Shown here piece after piece: positions 11,125-22,967 of a stretch of 64,000 bases of DNA. The notes under the pieces were generated by a model. The model saw only the letters and a program-made list of their open reading frames with translations, searched no databases and had not been told where the DNA came from. The stretch's first letter is position 1, and every line of letters begins with the position of its first letter. The stretch spans positions 53,916,771-53,980,770 of the forward strand of contig CM066737.1 of NCBI GenBank assembly GCA_033961575.1. The letters run 5' to 3'. The position numbers were made by a program, and so were the translations under genes. Source of the DNA: Aselliscus stoliczkanus. Lineage: Eukaryota > Chordata > Mammalia > Chiroptera > Hipposideridae.

Positions 11125-11299
11125 GTGGTAGAAGAGGGAAAGGGGTTAAATATATGGTGATGGAAGAAGAACTGACTCAGGGGGTGAACACACAATGCAA
11201 TATATAGGTGATGTATTATAGAAATGTACTCTTGAAACCTATATAATTTTACTAAACAATGTCACCCTAATAAATTTAATAAATAAAGAAAAGAAACAA
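11125..11299 (+). mobile_element. 5'-truncated L1 3' end (175 bp)
   Basis: Plus-strand 3'-UTR tail ending CACCCTAATAAATTTAAT plus an A-rich tail. It is flanked by AGAAAAATCTAATTT at 11,110-11,124 and 11,300-11,314, an exact 15-bp target-site duplication. Confidence 0.9.
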
Positions 11300-12089
11300 A
11301 GAAAAATCTAATTTATGAATAACGACAGTTTTGTGTTTTCCTTTAAAATATTATGGCCTTAATGCATTTTGTCTGCTCACGCTGGCTAGGACTGCCAGTA
11401 AAACATTAAATGGAAATAGTAATAGGAGGCATCAATGTTCCTCTTTTTAGAAAGAAGTGTTTCTAAGTTTTCCCCATTAAGAATTGTATTTGTTGTTTTG
11501 TTTTGATTTTGTAAACATCCTCTATCAGGTTAAGGAAGGTTCTTTCTCTTGTTATTTTATTTAAACTTATAAATGGGTGTAAAATTTTAACAAATGCTTT
11601 TTGTGACTCTATTAGGATGAACATTATCTTCTTTAATCTGTTAATGTGGTGAGTGACACTTATAGATTTTTGTATGTAAAAACAATTTTGCATTGCTGGA
11701 GAACAATGCAACTTAGTCACAGTGTGTCATAACTTTTTACATATAAATGAATTCAGTTTGTAATATTCTATTCAGAATATGTATGTATATGTTCATGGCT
11801 GAAGCTGACCTTTAAGTTTCCTCTTTCATACTACTCTTGTTTGGTTTTGATTTTCAAGTTTATATTGGTATCAAAGAATGAGTTACAGAGTATGCCCTCT
11901 TAGTCTATTCTCTGGAATAGTTTGGAATGATATACTCCTTGAACATTTGATAGAATTTGCCTGTAAAATGATGTGCCTGGTGTTTTCTTTGTAGGAAGAT
12001 TTTAAACCTCTGATTTAATTTGTTTAATAGTTATGGAACTATCTGGGCAATATAGACTGAAAAAATCTCAAGATTTAAAAAGGTTTAAA

Positions 12090-12092
12090 AAA

Positions 12093-12127
<35 letters not shown>

Positions 12128-12130
12128 AAA
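12090..12130. repeat. (AAAT)n microsatellite
   Basis: About ten tandem AAAT units, ending in AAAAAGG. The surrounding intronic sequence (12,046-12,837) shows no gene. Confidence 0.9.
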
Positions 12131-12837
12131 GGTTTATTATTTGGTTATGCCAGCTGAATACTGCTTTGTAAAAGGTAGGACAGAATGATATACAGAATAG
12201 CAATATACATATTCATATATTACCAGCTAATAATATATCCTTTCTTTTACAATAGAATTTTCATTTTTATAGGCTTCCACGTATTAGGTCTTTTAAAAAA
12301 ATATATTTTAGTTTCTATAACTTGGAACTACATGTAAATATGAAAAAATAAACCAAGATGAATTACCCCAAGTTTGTCTTATGACATCAACATCTGGAAG
12401 GCAGTGATGGTATCACAAATTCCTATTCCCTTACTGACCAACCCCAGCCCCTGATCAATACTGTTCCTCATTTATACTGCTCATAACATTTAAACTGCCC
12501 TCCTATTATTCTTAACCCCCAATCACACTTTCTCCTATCCAACCCATTCTCCTGCTCTCTTGACCATTCATTGTTTCAACTAAATTTCTATTCATTTCCT
12601 CTCTTTTGTTCACTACATTTTCTTACTATTTACTGTCATTAGTCTTTCATTTTACTGTAACGTGTTCACCTTACATATCTGTCACTCCATTACACTAATT
12701 TTTAAGGGTAGAACTCTATATTACTTATCTTTTTATCTCCTGTGCCTAGCTAGCATGGTTTATAGAACTGCTTTTTTTTCCTCTTCAAAAGACCACTAAT
12801 CAGTTTGAAGTAGGTAATTTTTAAAGACCATAAATCA

Positions 12838-13018
12838 GTAGCTGTCAACCCTAGCTGTACATTAGAGTCTCCTGAGGAATTTTAAAGTCATACCAACATT
12901 TTAGTCCCTTCCTCAGAATAATTAAATTAGATTCTCAGAGGGTGGGATGCCCGCCCTTTTTTAAAGCTCTCCAAGTGATACAAATGTACAGCCAGGATTG
13001 AGATCCACTTATACCCAT
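12838..13018 (+). mobile_element. Non-autonomous hAT-type DNA transposon fossil
   Basis: Inverted-repeat-like ends: AGTAGCTGTCAACCCTAGCT at the start, and a complementary AGCCAGGATTGAGATCCACT near the end. The interior (CACATTAGAGTCTCCTGAGG-like and TTAAATTAGATTCTCAGAGG) resembles MER-class elements of mammals. The exact family is not assigned. Confidence 0.6.
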
Positions 13019-13216
13019 AGGCGCAGCAAACTACAGCCTGCAAATGGCTGCTTGTTTTTATTCAAATAAAGTCTTACTATAACACAACCATATCCTTCAT
13101 TTATATATCATTTCTGGCTGCTTTCACTCTAGAAAGGCAGGGCTGAGTAGTTGCAACAGAGACCATATGGCCTGTACAGTGTATAATATTTACTCTCTGG
13201 CTCTTTACAGAAATAG
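13019..13216 (+). mobile_element. DNA transposon fossil (GCAAACTACAGCC..GCTGACCCC type)
   Basis: Starts GCAGCAAACTACAGCCTGCA, contains TCTGGCTGCTTTCACTCTAG and GAGTAGTTGCAACAGAGACC, and ends AGCTAGCTGACCCC. This is a common mammalian MER-type element. The same family recurs at 23,275-23,520. Confidence 0.65.
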
Positions 13217-13621
13217 CTAGCTGACCCCAGATAAAGAGGGAGTACATCCTATTATTTATCTAAAAGTTATATAATAGAGACTGATGCTAACACTGATAAG
13301 AAGTAAAACAGTTTTAAACACTAAAAGGCGCATTTTCAATATATTCTCACCAATGCTCTTATTTTTAAAAATTTTAATGCTCTTATTTTTAAAAATAATT
13401 TTTATATTTGCAGTTATTTACTTGAAAGTATAAATAGTCTCATATCTTAAAGAGAGTTTCCATTACGAAAATCTGGCTGTATAATTCTATATAACAGAGG
13501 AAACATAGTCCTTGATTCATTTTCAGTGTTAAGTTTTAGTGGCTGTTTATCTACTGACCACATGCTGTGCATTGTTCTATTTTCCATATGATTTTTTTCC
13601 TTTTGCTTTGTTCCTTTTTAT

Positions 13622-13738
13622 TATTTATTAAATTTATTGGGGTGACATTGGTTAGTAACATTATGTAGGTTTTGAGTGTACATTTCTATAATACATCATC
13701 TATATATTGCCCAGTGTCAGTTCTCCTTCCATCACTAT
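13622..13738 (-). mobile_element. 5'-truncated L1 3' end
   Basis: Minus-strand L1 tail starting AAATTTATTGGGGTGACATT and running to CAGTTCTCCTTCCATCAC. The following 13,740-14,984 is intron without a recognised gene, apart from an AGAT microsatellite at 14,805-14,856. Confidence 0.85.
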
Positions 13739-14804
13739 GTTTTTAAGGTTTAGAAGCAGCTATTAGTACCAGACACATTTCTAGATTTGCCCACAGCCAT
13801 GTAAAAACTGTGATTCAAATTAATTCTCCTTATACCAGAAAAGAGTGTACCTAGTAGAAAGAACACAATGTTGGTATCAGGAAAACCAGGTTTTGATTTT
13901 CATAAAGCCAGTGATTTATTAAGTGACATCAACAAAGTCACTTACTTTATCTGTTACTGACAAAGGATGTCTCAATTTTTACCAAAGCAATTTTATCACT
14001 TGCAAATGCTTGGTTGTGGAAAAGAAGTTATAAATTGGTAGACATAATCATGTATGTTGTGAATTAGCTTCCTCTTGCCAACTTTTACTACAGTTTTTCA
14101 AGTACGTCCCAACATCAATATCAGTTTAATTTCCTAACTTCTATAATAAAGAGTAATGAGATGAATGGACAAATCGAACCTAACTATCTAGGTAATGACT
14201 TATTCATCTAGCAAGATGTGATTGATGTCTACCAAATGCTGAAGATTTTAATAAAGATTCAAATGAGGTTTTCTAAATTAAACATATATTTATGGAAACA
14301 ATGAACAAAGACTACATTATCTGAATATTCTCTAAGCAATTATGCTTAATGGATTAGCTAGGGAATTTAGAATACATAGAAATACAGGTCCAGTATAAAA
14401 CTATTATAAGCCCAAAACAATAATTAAATTTGTTGAGTGATATAATCTATAATTTTCAAAAATGGAAATGCAAAAATATCATATTCATGCCTCAAAGCAG
14501 TCAATTGATATATTAATTCTAATGCTCCCAAAATATTTAGGATGATGCCAAGATGTCACAATTTTGATTTCAACAGTAATTAGGAAGAGCTCTTTCAAGA
14601 TTGTAGCAATTGGTGAAATTTGAATATTAGCTATAGGTTAGATAACAATATTGTATTAATTTAAAACTTCCTTATTTTGATAACTGTACTGCGATTATGT
14701 ACTAGAATGTTGTTGCTCTTGGGAAATATAGACTGAAATATTACTGAAGTGTTTAGAGGTAAAGGGGTATGCATGATGGCTGTCACTCTCAAATGGTTGA
14801 GAGG

Positions 14805-14856
14805 ACAAAATAGACAGATAAATAGACCAGATAGACAGACAGACAGATAGATAAAG
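14805..14856. repeat. (AGAT/AGAC)n microsatellite
   Basis: Imperfect tetranucleotide run AGACAGATAAATAGACCAGA and so on, within intron 3. Confidence 0.8.
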
Positions 14857-14984
14857 CAAAGGTAAATGTTAACAATGGTTAAATCTGTATGAAGTGTATA
14901 TAGGCTTTTTTCTTATATTGCTCATTTAACTTTTATGTAAGTTTGAAATTATTTCAAGATAAAATGTTGACAGAAGCCCTTCTG

Positions 14985-15412
14985 AATAAAGTTTATTGGG
15001 GTGACAATTGTTAGTAAAGTTACATAGGTTTCAGGTGTACAATTCTGTAATACATCATCTATATATCACGTTGTGTGTTCACCACCCAGTGTCAGTTCTC
15101 CTTTCATCGCCATATATTTGATCCCTTTTACCTTCATCTACCACTCCCCACCCCCCACCCTCTGGTAACCACTAAACTATTGTCTGTGTCTATGAGTTTT
15201 TGTTTCTTCATTTGTTCCTCTTGTTCCTTTGTTGTTTTCAGTTTTATATCTCACATATTAGTGAAATCATATGGTTCTTGACTCTTTCTGTCTGACTTAT
15301 TTTGCTAAGCATAATAATCTCAAGATCCATCCATGTTGTTGCAAATGGCACTATTTCATCTTTTTTATGGCAGAATAGTATTCCATTATGCATATATACC
15401 ACATCTACTAGG
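14985..15412 (-). mobile_element. 5'-truncated L1 3' region
   Basis: Minus-strand L1 3' UTR and ORF2 terminus: AGTTTATTGGGGTGACAATT at the 3' end, then CTATTGTCTGTGTCTATGAG and TAGTATTCCATTATGCATAT. It stops at about 15,412, next to a SINE. Confidence 0.85.
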
Positions 15413-15417
15413 AGCTA

Positions 15418-15519
15418 TTATTTTATTTTTTTGAGGGCAGTGTCATTGGCTGCCCTCATATGTGGGACCGAACTGGGACCGCTGGCTTCCCAAGCCACCG
15501 CTTAACCACCGCGCCACTC
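15418..15519 (-). mobile_element. Short tRNA-derived SINE, head truncated
   Basis: Minus-strand copy with a T-rich tail and TGAGGGCAGTGTCATTGG. The tRNA-like head stops at CGCCACT, exactly where L1 sequence begins at 15,520; the usual GGCCGGCCC end is missing. Confidence 0.85.
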
Positions 15520-16712
15520 TGATAAGGGGTTGATATCCAAAATTTATAAAACACTCATGCAACTCAACACCAAAAAAACAAACAACCCAATTAAAAAATG
15601 GGCAGAGGATATGAGGAGGCATTTCTCTAAAGAGGACATACAGATGGCCAACAGGGATACGAAAAAATGTTCAACCTCACTGATCATCAGAGAAATGCAA
15701 ATAAAAACCACAATGAGATACCACCTCACTCCAGTCAGAATGGCTATCATCAACAAATCAACAAACAACAAGTGCTGGCGAGGGTATGGAGAAAAGGGAA
15801 CCCTGGTGCACTGTTGGTGGGACTGCAAATTGGTACAGCCATTATGGAAATCAGTATGGAGGTATGTCAAAAAACTGGAAATGGAACTGCTGTATGACCC
15901 TGCAATTCCACTCTTGGGTATCTACCCAGAGGAATCCAAGACGCTAATTCGAAAAAATATATGCACCCCTATGTTTATGCAGCGTTATTTACAATAGCCA
16001 AGACTTGGAAACAACTGAAATGCCCATCAGTAGATGACTGGATTAAGAGACTGTGGTACATTTATATAATGGAATATTACTTTGCTATAAAGAAGAATGA
16101 CATCGTACCATTTGCAACGATATGGATGGACCTAGAGACTATTATGTTAAGTGAAATAAGTCAGTTGGAGAAAGACAAATACCATATGATCTCACTTATA
16201 TGTGGAATCTGAAAAACTGAATGAATGAGCAAAGTAAACAGAAAGAGTCTCATAGATACAGAGGAAAAACAGTGTTGCTAGTTGGGAGGGGGATGGGATG
16301 AGAGAGAAGGGGAAGGGATTAGACTGCATAAATAGGTACCTACAGTATTGTCACAGGGATATGAAAGACTGTTTGGGGAATATAATAATGTGGTAAAAAT
16401 TTTGTGGGGTGTCAGATGGTCACATGTTTTGTTAGGGAGACAACTTCCTGGATGGAGTAGAGGCTTGATCACTGCACTGTATACCTGTAATTGATGTTGT
16501 ATAATATTGTATGCCAAGTGTAATTGAATATATAGATAGCCACGGGATGTGGATTTTAAGGTGGAAGGGAGTCAATGGAATTGTAATAGATAGTATGATA
16601 TGGGGGGGAGGAGTGGGGGAGAGAATTGGGGGATGGAGATTGTCACTTTGAGCGGTAAAAAGTACAACTATTGCACTGTGTTGTATACTTGAAACTAGTT
16701 AAGAAAAATAAA
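15520..16712 (+). mobile_element. 5'-truncated L1 3' end with ORF2 remnant
   Basis: Plus-strand ORF2 C-terminus plus 3' UTR. Open pieces at 15,530-15,997 and 15,961-16,212 are offset by a frameshift near 15,970. They carry the Cys/His motif ([18 protein letters not shown], with one Cys changed to Tyr) and the terminal SLICGI. The 3' UTR runs to about 16,712. Confidence 0.9.
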
Positions 16713-17046
16713 CAAAAGAATATTAGCTTATAGTAACAGAAAACTATATGTAAGTCATTAACTTAATATTATAATACAAAAATAAAAAATAATAAAAATA
16801 AGCATACCTCAAGTGGAGCTCATTCATTAATCAACAAATATCTCAGATAATTTTTCTTAATAAATGCAAGAATAAATAAGTATATTCATTAAGTGATTGC
16901 TTGAAAATTTTATAGATACAGGAATTTAAAGGTCTGTCAGGTTCTAACAGCTTCAGTAATTTTTAAGAGCCTTTGGCTGATACGGTGCTTTGCAAATATA
17001 TACAAACAAAATAGCCATAAAATAACAAATTCACTGAATACTTAAC

Positions 17047-17239
17047 CCATAGTAGAAATTAGTTTGATCTGTGGATCCACAGGGAGAGGCTGCAGCCTCA
17101 ATGGATAACTCTTTTTAACAGAATAATCTTGAAGCAGAAGAACTAAGCCAACGCGCAAACTTTTATACCACTCAGGACATAGGGCATTCCACATAATCAC
17201 TGACACCGTGCCTGAACTGTCTGCAACTTCCAAAAATGT
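17047..17239 (-). CDS. RADX: RADX exon 3
   Basis: 193-bp exon. The acceptor follows a pyrimidine tract (TCTTTTTTTCAG) and the donor is ATGG|GTTAAG. Read in phase 0 it gives 64 codons plus one base, starting [20 protein letters not shown] and including [21 protein letters not shown] recognise this as RADX. The pattern [15 protein letters not shown] followed by [11 protein letters not shown] is typical of an OB-fold of the RPA70 kind (beta-strands around a ligand groove), expected to contact single-stranded DNA. There is no stop or frameshift. The last base joins exon 4 to make GAA. Confidence 0.96.
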
Positions 17240-17450
17240 CTGAAAAAAAGAGTAAAAATACATGCGTATTTTTTACTTTTATGCACAGTATGTTAAAATT
17301 TTAAGAATGAGGAAGTAAAACTATAGTAGAATGACTAAATAATTTATAATATTGTATGATACAATCTATAACTATGAAAAGTTTTGAATGAAGAATTTTC
17401 AGTGATATGAGGAAATACTTAAAAAAATGTTAGGTGATACAAAATTTTAT

Positions 17451-17515
17451 TTCATTTCTTTTTTTTTTTTTTTTTTTAGCTGAGCCATCCTGCCACCTGT
17501 TGGCAGCTTAGCAGC
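17451..17515 (-). mobile_element. Tiny (about 65 bp) SINE-like insertion
   Basis: Minus-strand poly(A) (T-run 17,459-17,477) behind GCTGCCAACAGGTGGCAGGA-TGGCTCAGCT, resembling the middle tRNA-like module of the long SINE at 34,115. CAAAATTTTAT at 17,440-17,450 and 17,516-17,526 is an exact 11-bp target-site duplication. Confidence 0.75.
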
Positions 17516-18288
17516 CAAAATTTTATATACTATATGATTGCTAGTTTGTAAGGTAACTTAATATACAACATTCATAGTCATATGAAATATGACATGCATA
17601 CATATACAGATGGATGCAATATATACAATGTGATATTACAGATATGTGCACATATATGATAAATGTTGTAGATATATGATATATACACAAAAAAGAGAAT
17701 AAAACACACTATAACGTTAACAGTGGCTCTCTCTGATTGGTATGATTTAGGGTGATATTATTTATCAGTCTTGTTTATATAGCCTTCCACATTTTCCAAA
17801 TTCTCTAAAAGGATACATAACTTTTATAGTACACGCTTAATAAAATACCAAAATAATTCTTGATAACATGTGAAAATACAGTAAAATGTAAAGTTAAAAA
17901 AATCAAGAAAGTTCTCATCTACATTATATGGCATATAAAGTCGAGATAACAGAAAGGTATCAGATAGATTTGACAATTAGAAGGTCTCTAGTGAGTGATG
18001 GACAAGCTGAAGAAAAATACCAAACTAATTGTGTTGAGGAGTAAATGGGAGGCAAGAAAATGAAAACATCTAGCGTAGACTAATTCAAGGGGCTTGCCTG
18101 AGGAGAAGGAGAGAGGGAATAGAGGAGTCCTGAGGTCAAAGGATATTTCTTTTCCTTTATTAAAATGGAAGATCAGAATATGTTTGCATACTGGTGTAGA
18201 AAGCACAGGAGAGAAAAAAAGGTTGAAGACATATAAAAAGGTGTGAAGGAAACCAGCTGGATCAGGTAATTAAAAGTTGCCAATACAG

Positions 18289-18391
18289 GGCCGGCCAAGT
18301 GGTGCGGTGGTTAAGCGCTGGCTTGGGAAGCTAATGGCCCCAGTTCAGGTCCCACATATGAGAGCCAATGACACTACCCTCCAAAAAAAAA
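18289..18391 (+). mobile_element. Short tRNA-derived SINE
   Basis: Starts GGCCGGCCAAGTGGTGCGGT, has a box B-like CAGTTCAGGTCCC, and ends in an A-tail. It is flanked by TGCCAATACAG at 18,278-18,288 and 18,392-18,402, an exact 11-bp duplication that defines both ends of the family. Confidence 0.95.
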
Positions 18392-18594
18392 TGCCAATAC
18401 AGAAAGATTTTACTTTTGTATAAGAAATTACATAGAAAAATACCTTGAAATATACATTTATGTACATTTTTCAAATTATTAAGTTTAACATATAAATGTT
18501 ATATAAACATAAATTATCCTCATATGGAGTCATGTCTGTAAGCTATAATCTATTACTGTTAAATTAACATATACTATTTTATCATTACTTATAC

Positions 18595-18737
18595 CTGGTA
18601 TGGCTCAATCATGTTTTTATCAGGCTTTCCATAGTATCGCAGTCTTGATTTATGCAAGATTCTCACAAGCAAAGCAGGAAAATTCCTTCTTTTATTCCAG
18701 GTCATTTCAAGGTGAGAAAGGAAAATTATTTTGGTAT
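18595..18737 (-). CDS. RADX: RADX exon 2
   Basis: 143-bp exon with acceptor GTATTCTAG and donor CAG|GTATAA. With one base from exon 1 it gives exactly 48 codons: [40 protein letters not shown] and KNMIEPYQ. It matches the RADX region following the N-terminal exon. The first codon is AAT (Asn), where I recall Asp in human RADX. It leads straight into the OB-like segment of exon 3 in phase 0. Intron 2 (17,240-18,594) holds a SINE and a tiny SINE but no other coding sequence. Confidence 0.95.
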
Positions 18738-18899
18738 CTAGAATACAAAAAAGGAAAAAAAAATTTTCCTTAGTATGTCGTGGTAATTTCAAAATTCTAT
18801 TTTAATGGTTAAAACTGGTATCCAGATCATACTCAAAGTAGCACTTTTTCACCAGCTAAGCCAGTTTTATTTCTTCTCACATATTAAACTTAGTAATAC

Positions 18900-19460
18900 A
18901 GATTATCCCTAATAATAATAGCTAATATATATGACTTACTATGTGCCTGGAACATAAATACCTCCATTAACTAACACAGTGTTCCATCTAGAATGTTCTC
19001 CATCCTGTCAAACTGTGTAATTACTTCCTAGAAGACTTGGATCTAAACTCACCTCCACTTTTTTGTGGAAAACACTCAATGCCATGGATTATTTTCCTAC
19101 TACTAAGCACTCACATATCTAACTTATAGAACTGATTTATGATATATTTCTGTATTTCCCTCACCTCAGTCTCATATATGTAAATTCTGTCTCTACCACG
19201 AATGCCAGACATGGTCCTGTATCTGGGCCTTTGGACTTGCTACCCGCTCTGTCTGGAACGTCATCCTCTTTGATACTCAAGTGACTTCCTTCCTCCTCTC
19301 CAAGTTTTGCTCAAAGGTCACTTTCTCAGTGATGTTATCCTTAACCATCCTATTGAAAACTGATCCCTTTACTATACTCATATCCCATTTTATTTTTCCA
19401 TATAGCACTTATACGCCATATAATTTACTTTGAAATATTTTAATCTCTAAGCCTGCAAGT
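18900..19460. repeat. MIR-like and L2-like fossils in intron 1
   Basis: Around 18,915-18,960 ATGACTTACTATGTGCCTGG is MIR-like. At 19,195-19,400 the string CCGCTCTGTCTGGAACGTCA..GCTCAAAGGTCACTTTCTCA resembles an L2 3' end. Both are ancient and diverged. 19,460-20,290 shows no gene. Confidence 0.55.
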
Positions 19461-20294
19461 AAGCACAATAACTGCTTAAATACTATTCATCACCTTTAAA
19501 AGATTAACTTGTATTTCTGATTTTATTCTTCCTTAGGTTAAGAAGGGTTCCACCTACAACTCTCTCCACGTTTTGTTCTCTCATAGACCATAGTCCCAAC
19601 TTTTAAAACCTGAATTTTTATTTGTTCCAATATTTATTTTGCTAAGGCATCCTCCAGTTCCATTTTTATTTACATAAAGTATTACCTATTCAAGATTTTA
19701 GCATTAAAATCATACTCATAATTTCTTTTTAATAAGAGTTTAAATGGTATTTTATCCTCCTACCTGTACCATTAAAAACCCTCACTATTTTTAGCATTAG
19801 GCTATCTAGTGTAATTTTCCTCAGAATTCTCCCAATACATTACTAGCCCAGGATCATAGGTCCTAATATCTCATCTGAGATAATTAAGTGATTTTCATTT
19901 TAATATGGTCAAATTTTGGATCAGCTCTGAATTATCTGGAGTGTATGTGGAACACTCTTGACAAACAAAGGCACATATATCTCCCTAAATGGCTGGAATA
20001 TATTCAAGAGCTACATGGTTTTGAAAAACCAGAATTCTAAGAGCCACTGTTTCTGGGTCCAGAGAGGTAGTTAGTTGTGATGAGACATGTGGCTGGTTGT
20101 TAACATTTTCCCAGTTTAGGTTTTTAACTCACAAACCTTATAGAATATACATATCTCTCAAATCCAAAAAGAAATGACAGACCATACATAGATAAAGAGG
20201 AATGTTTAAATTCATAAAAATAAGTGCATTCATTATCAAAAGAAAGAATGAAAATAAACTAGATATTCAATAGAAAAATATAATTAGCAATAGA

Positions 20295-20812
20295 ACAGTG
20301 ATTCTCAAACTTTTTGGTCTCTGAACCCTTTTATATTCTTAAAAATTATTGAGGACTTCAGAAGCCTTTGCTTATATGAATATCTATCAATATTTACCAT
20401 ATTATAAAGTAAAACTAAGAAATAAAAATTATTCATTAATCTCCTTAAAATAACAATAAACTTATTACATATAATATACATATGTATTTTTGAAAAAAAA
20501 TGACTGTATTTTCCAAAACAAAAAAATGTATTGAGAAGAATGGCATTGTTATACATTTTTGCAAATCTCTTTAGTCTCTAGCTGAGTAGAAGACAGCTGT
20601 ATACTCGTATTTTTCTGGTCATTCTATCTGTTTCAATGTCATATGTCATGTAGCCTCTGCAAAACTCCACCATACACTTTCGAGAGTATGAGAATGAAAA
20701 AAAATAAAACGTTAGAATTGTTATTATGAAAATAGTTTACATGTGAATCCCCTGAAAAGGTCTCCAGGGGACAAGCTTCATGGTCCGTGAACCACATATT
20801 GAAAAAAAAAAT
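20295..20812 (+). mobile_element. hAT-Charlie-type DNA transposon fossil (about 520 bp)
   Basis: Begins AGTGATTCTCAAACTTTTTG and ends with a partly complementary TTCATGGTCCGTGAACCACA. The interior (TTCCAAAACAAAAAAATGTA, CATGTCATGTAGCCTCTGCA) matches a common mammalian MER1-group element. The open frames inside are incidental. Confidence 0.7.
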
Positions 20813-21005
20813 TTTGCAAAAGCATAAACCTAAGGAATGCAAAAAGAAATACAGATAAAAGCTGGAAAAAAAAAAGAAAACAGTAGAATTGGTAAATCCA
20901 ATTCCCTAGAAAAGGGAATTAAAAGATAGATCTTTGAAAAGTACAATCACAAAGAAAGAAAACAAAAATAGTTTAAGATGTGATCAACTATAAACAAAGA
21001 AAAAA

Positions 21006-21009
<4 letters not shown>

Positions 21010-21039
<30 letters not shown>
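21010..21039. repeat. (TA)n microsatellite
   Basis: Fifteen TA units within intron 1; neighbouring 20,813-21,845 is AT-rich with no gene. Confidence 0.95.
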
Positions 21040-21041
<2 letters not shown>

Positions 21042-21849
21042 TTAAACTTGAATGTATCAATGAAATATATAATCCCCTAAGAAAATATGAATTACCAATA
21101 TTGCTTTAAGAAGCAGAATAAAACTGGAACAGGCCAATAACCATGGTAGAAAATGAAAAAGTTCACGAATAATGACCTCCCAAAATGCCCAGGGTCACCT
21201 GGTTTTATAAGAAAATTCTAACAACTTTTAAGGAATAGCTCTTTTCCTTAACTATAAGATCTCCTAAAACACAGTAAAATACAGAAATTGTACCGATTCA
21301 TTTTATAAACTTAAATCATGAAAAACTGTGACTGAAACTGTACATAAAACTATAAACCCAAATCATTTGTGATGGCACAAATCCTACATAAAACACTCAA
21401 ATTCCATATAGCAGTAAGCCACATTTCATCATGACCAAGCAGATTCCTAAGCTGTCTTAATCAGGAGGGGGATATTATAAATTCCAAATAATTCTAGAGA
21501 TTGACACAAAAATGTAAGTTTAAATAATTTTGTTAAAAAATTAGAGGTAACCACTAGGAGAATACTAATATAATGTATAACTTCTAAAGCACCAGAGGAA
21601 AAAAATATTTAAATCCTGCAAAAGTTTTTTTTTTTTTTTAAAAAGCAAGATATATAATAAATATAAAGCAGGACTGCAAGATCAGGTACAAATATCATAA
21701 ATACAAATTTAATTGCATTAAATTCGCCTTTTCAAAAAAATAATTGGTTTGTATCAAAAAGCAAAATTTTAGCTGTATGTTTCTTAAAAGAGACAAACCT
21801 AACATAAAATAGAAATAAAGGGAAGGAAAAAGATACATACACTAGGTCA

Positions 21850-22032
21850 GTGATTCTCAGAGTGTGGCCTTTGCAACAGCAGCGTCATTACCACCAGCAA
21901 CTTGTTAGAGATGTGAATTCTAGGACCTTATCACAGACCTACTGAATCAGAAACTGGTGGTGGGGCCCAGCAATCTGCATTTTGAAACACTTTTGAGGTG
22001 ATATGGATGCCCACTCACGTTTGAGAAACATT
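21850..22032 (+). mobile_element. MER5A-like hAT fossil
   Basis: CAGTGATTCTCAGAGTGTGG at the start, CCTACTGAATCAGAAACTGG in the middle and CACGTTTGAGAAACATTG at the end follow the MER5A consensus as I remember it. Confidence 0.8.
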
Positions 22033-22311
22033 GCCCTACATGCTAACTAAAAGACAGCAAAAATGGGAATGACTACCATCAGACAAGATATAATTCAAGG
22101 CAAAAAGGGACAAACAGAGACATTCCATATTTATAAGAAGTAAAATCCACCAAGATATTAATAACTTATAAAACTTTATACATGTATAGCAACAGCTAAA
22201 TCAAAAACAGAAATATAAGGAGAAATGAACAAAACCAGCATCATAAAGAGAAGCCAATATTTCTCTCAGAGAAATGGGCAAATAAAATAAATTAAAAATA
22301 AGAACATGAGT

Positions 22312-22372
22312 AGTGCTTACAGCTCTTTTTGAATTTGTCTAGCAGGTCTTCCGGTTTTCACCGGAAGACCAC
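22312..22372 (+). pseudogene. RNU7: U7 snRNA retrocopy
   Basis: About 61 bp closely resembling U7 snRNA, the histone pre-mRNA 3'-end processing RNA. The histone-anchoring CAGCTCTTTTTGAATT and the U7-type Sm site AATTTGTCTAG are present. The 3' hairpin GGTCTTCCGGT-TTTC-ACCGGAAGACC (22,345-22,370) is perfectly paired. It is followed by an A-run. AAAATAAGAACATGA (22,295-22,309) and AAAATAAGAAGATGA (22,381-22,395) form a 15-bp duplication with one mismatch, so it is an L1-mobilised retrocopy inside RADX intron 1, antisense to the gene. No snRNA promoter element was recognised. Confidence 0.88.
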
Positions 22373-22967
22373 GAAAAAAAAAAATAAGAAGATGAAATAT
22401 TGTAATTAAAATTTAAAAACTTGATATAATAAGGAGATTCATATCTAATAAGGAAGCTCTTTCTAAACTTCTGGGGGATAAATAGGAACTCAAATTTAAA
22501 ATCATAAACTATGACTAATCAGTAACAATAAAATCTCTGCACTTCAAAACCTGAGGGGTGCAGCCAAAGCAGGACCCACACAGGAGATTTCAGTTTTAAA
22601 AGCTTTTAGAAGAAATAAACAAGGAAATAAATGAACCACACATTCAACTAAAGAAGGTAGCACAAAAACATAATAAACAAAGTAAGTAAAGGAATCAAAG
22701 ATGATAGAAGAAATGAAGTAGAAAATTTCTTGCCACTATAGACTTCTCAATTAGTAAAGCCAAGGATCTTTTTTTTTAATATCAATAAAGTAGACAAACT
22801 TCAGGCAAGGCTGATCATGAAAGAAGGTGAACAAAAAAATCAAGAATGTAAAAGGGGTATAACTAATAAGACAGTCTAAAGAATATAGACTGTTGTATAC
22901 AACATTGAAATCAAGGTGAAATGGGATTTCCGAGTGAAATATAAACTCTCAAAAATGACTCAAATAG

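Larger units (their letters stand above)
10028..12045 (-). mobile_element. Old L1 ORF2 (right part of the split element)
   Basis: Continues the degenerate antisense L1 interrupted at about 2690. It includes CTATTCAAGAAACCTTTCCT and an ORF2 remnant at 11,463-11,720 (SVTHHINRLKK, and IESQKAFVKILHPF matching [13 protein letters not shown]). It is itself interrupted by a SINE (10,826-10,957), an inverted duplication (10,966-11,039) and a short L1 (11,125-11,299). Confidence 0.75.
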
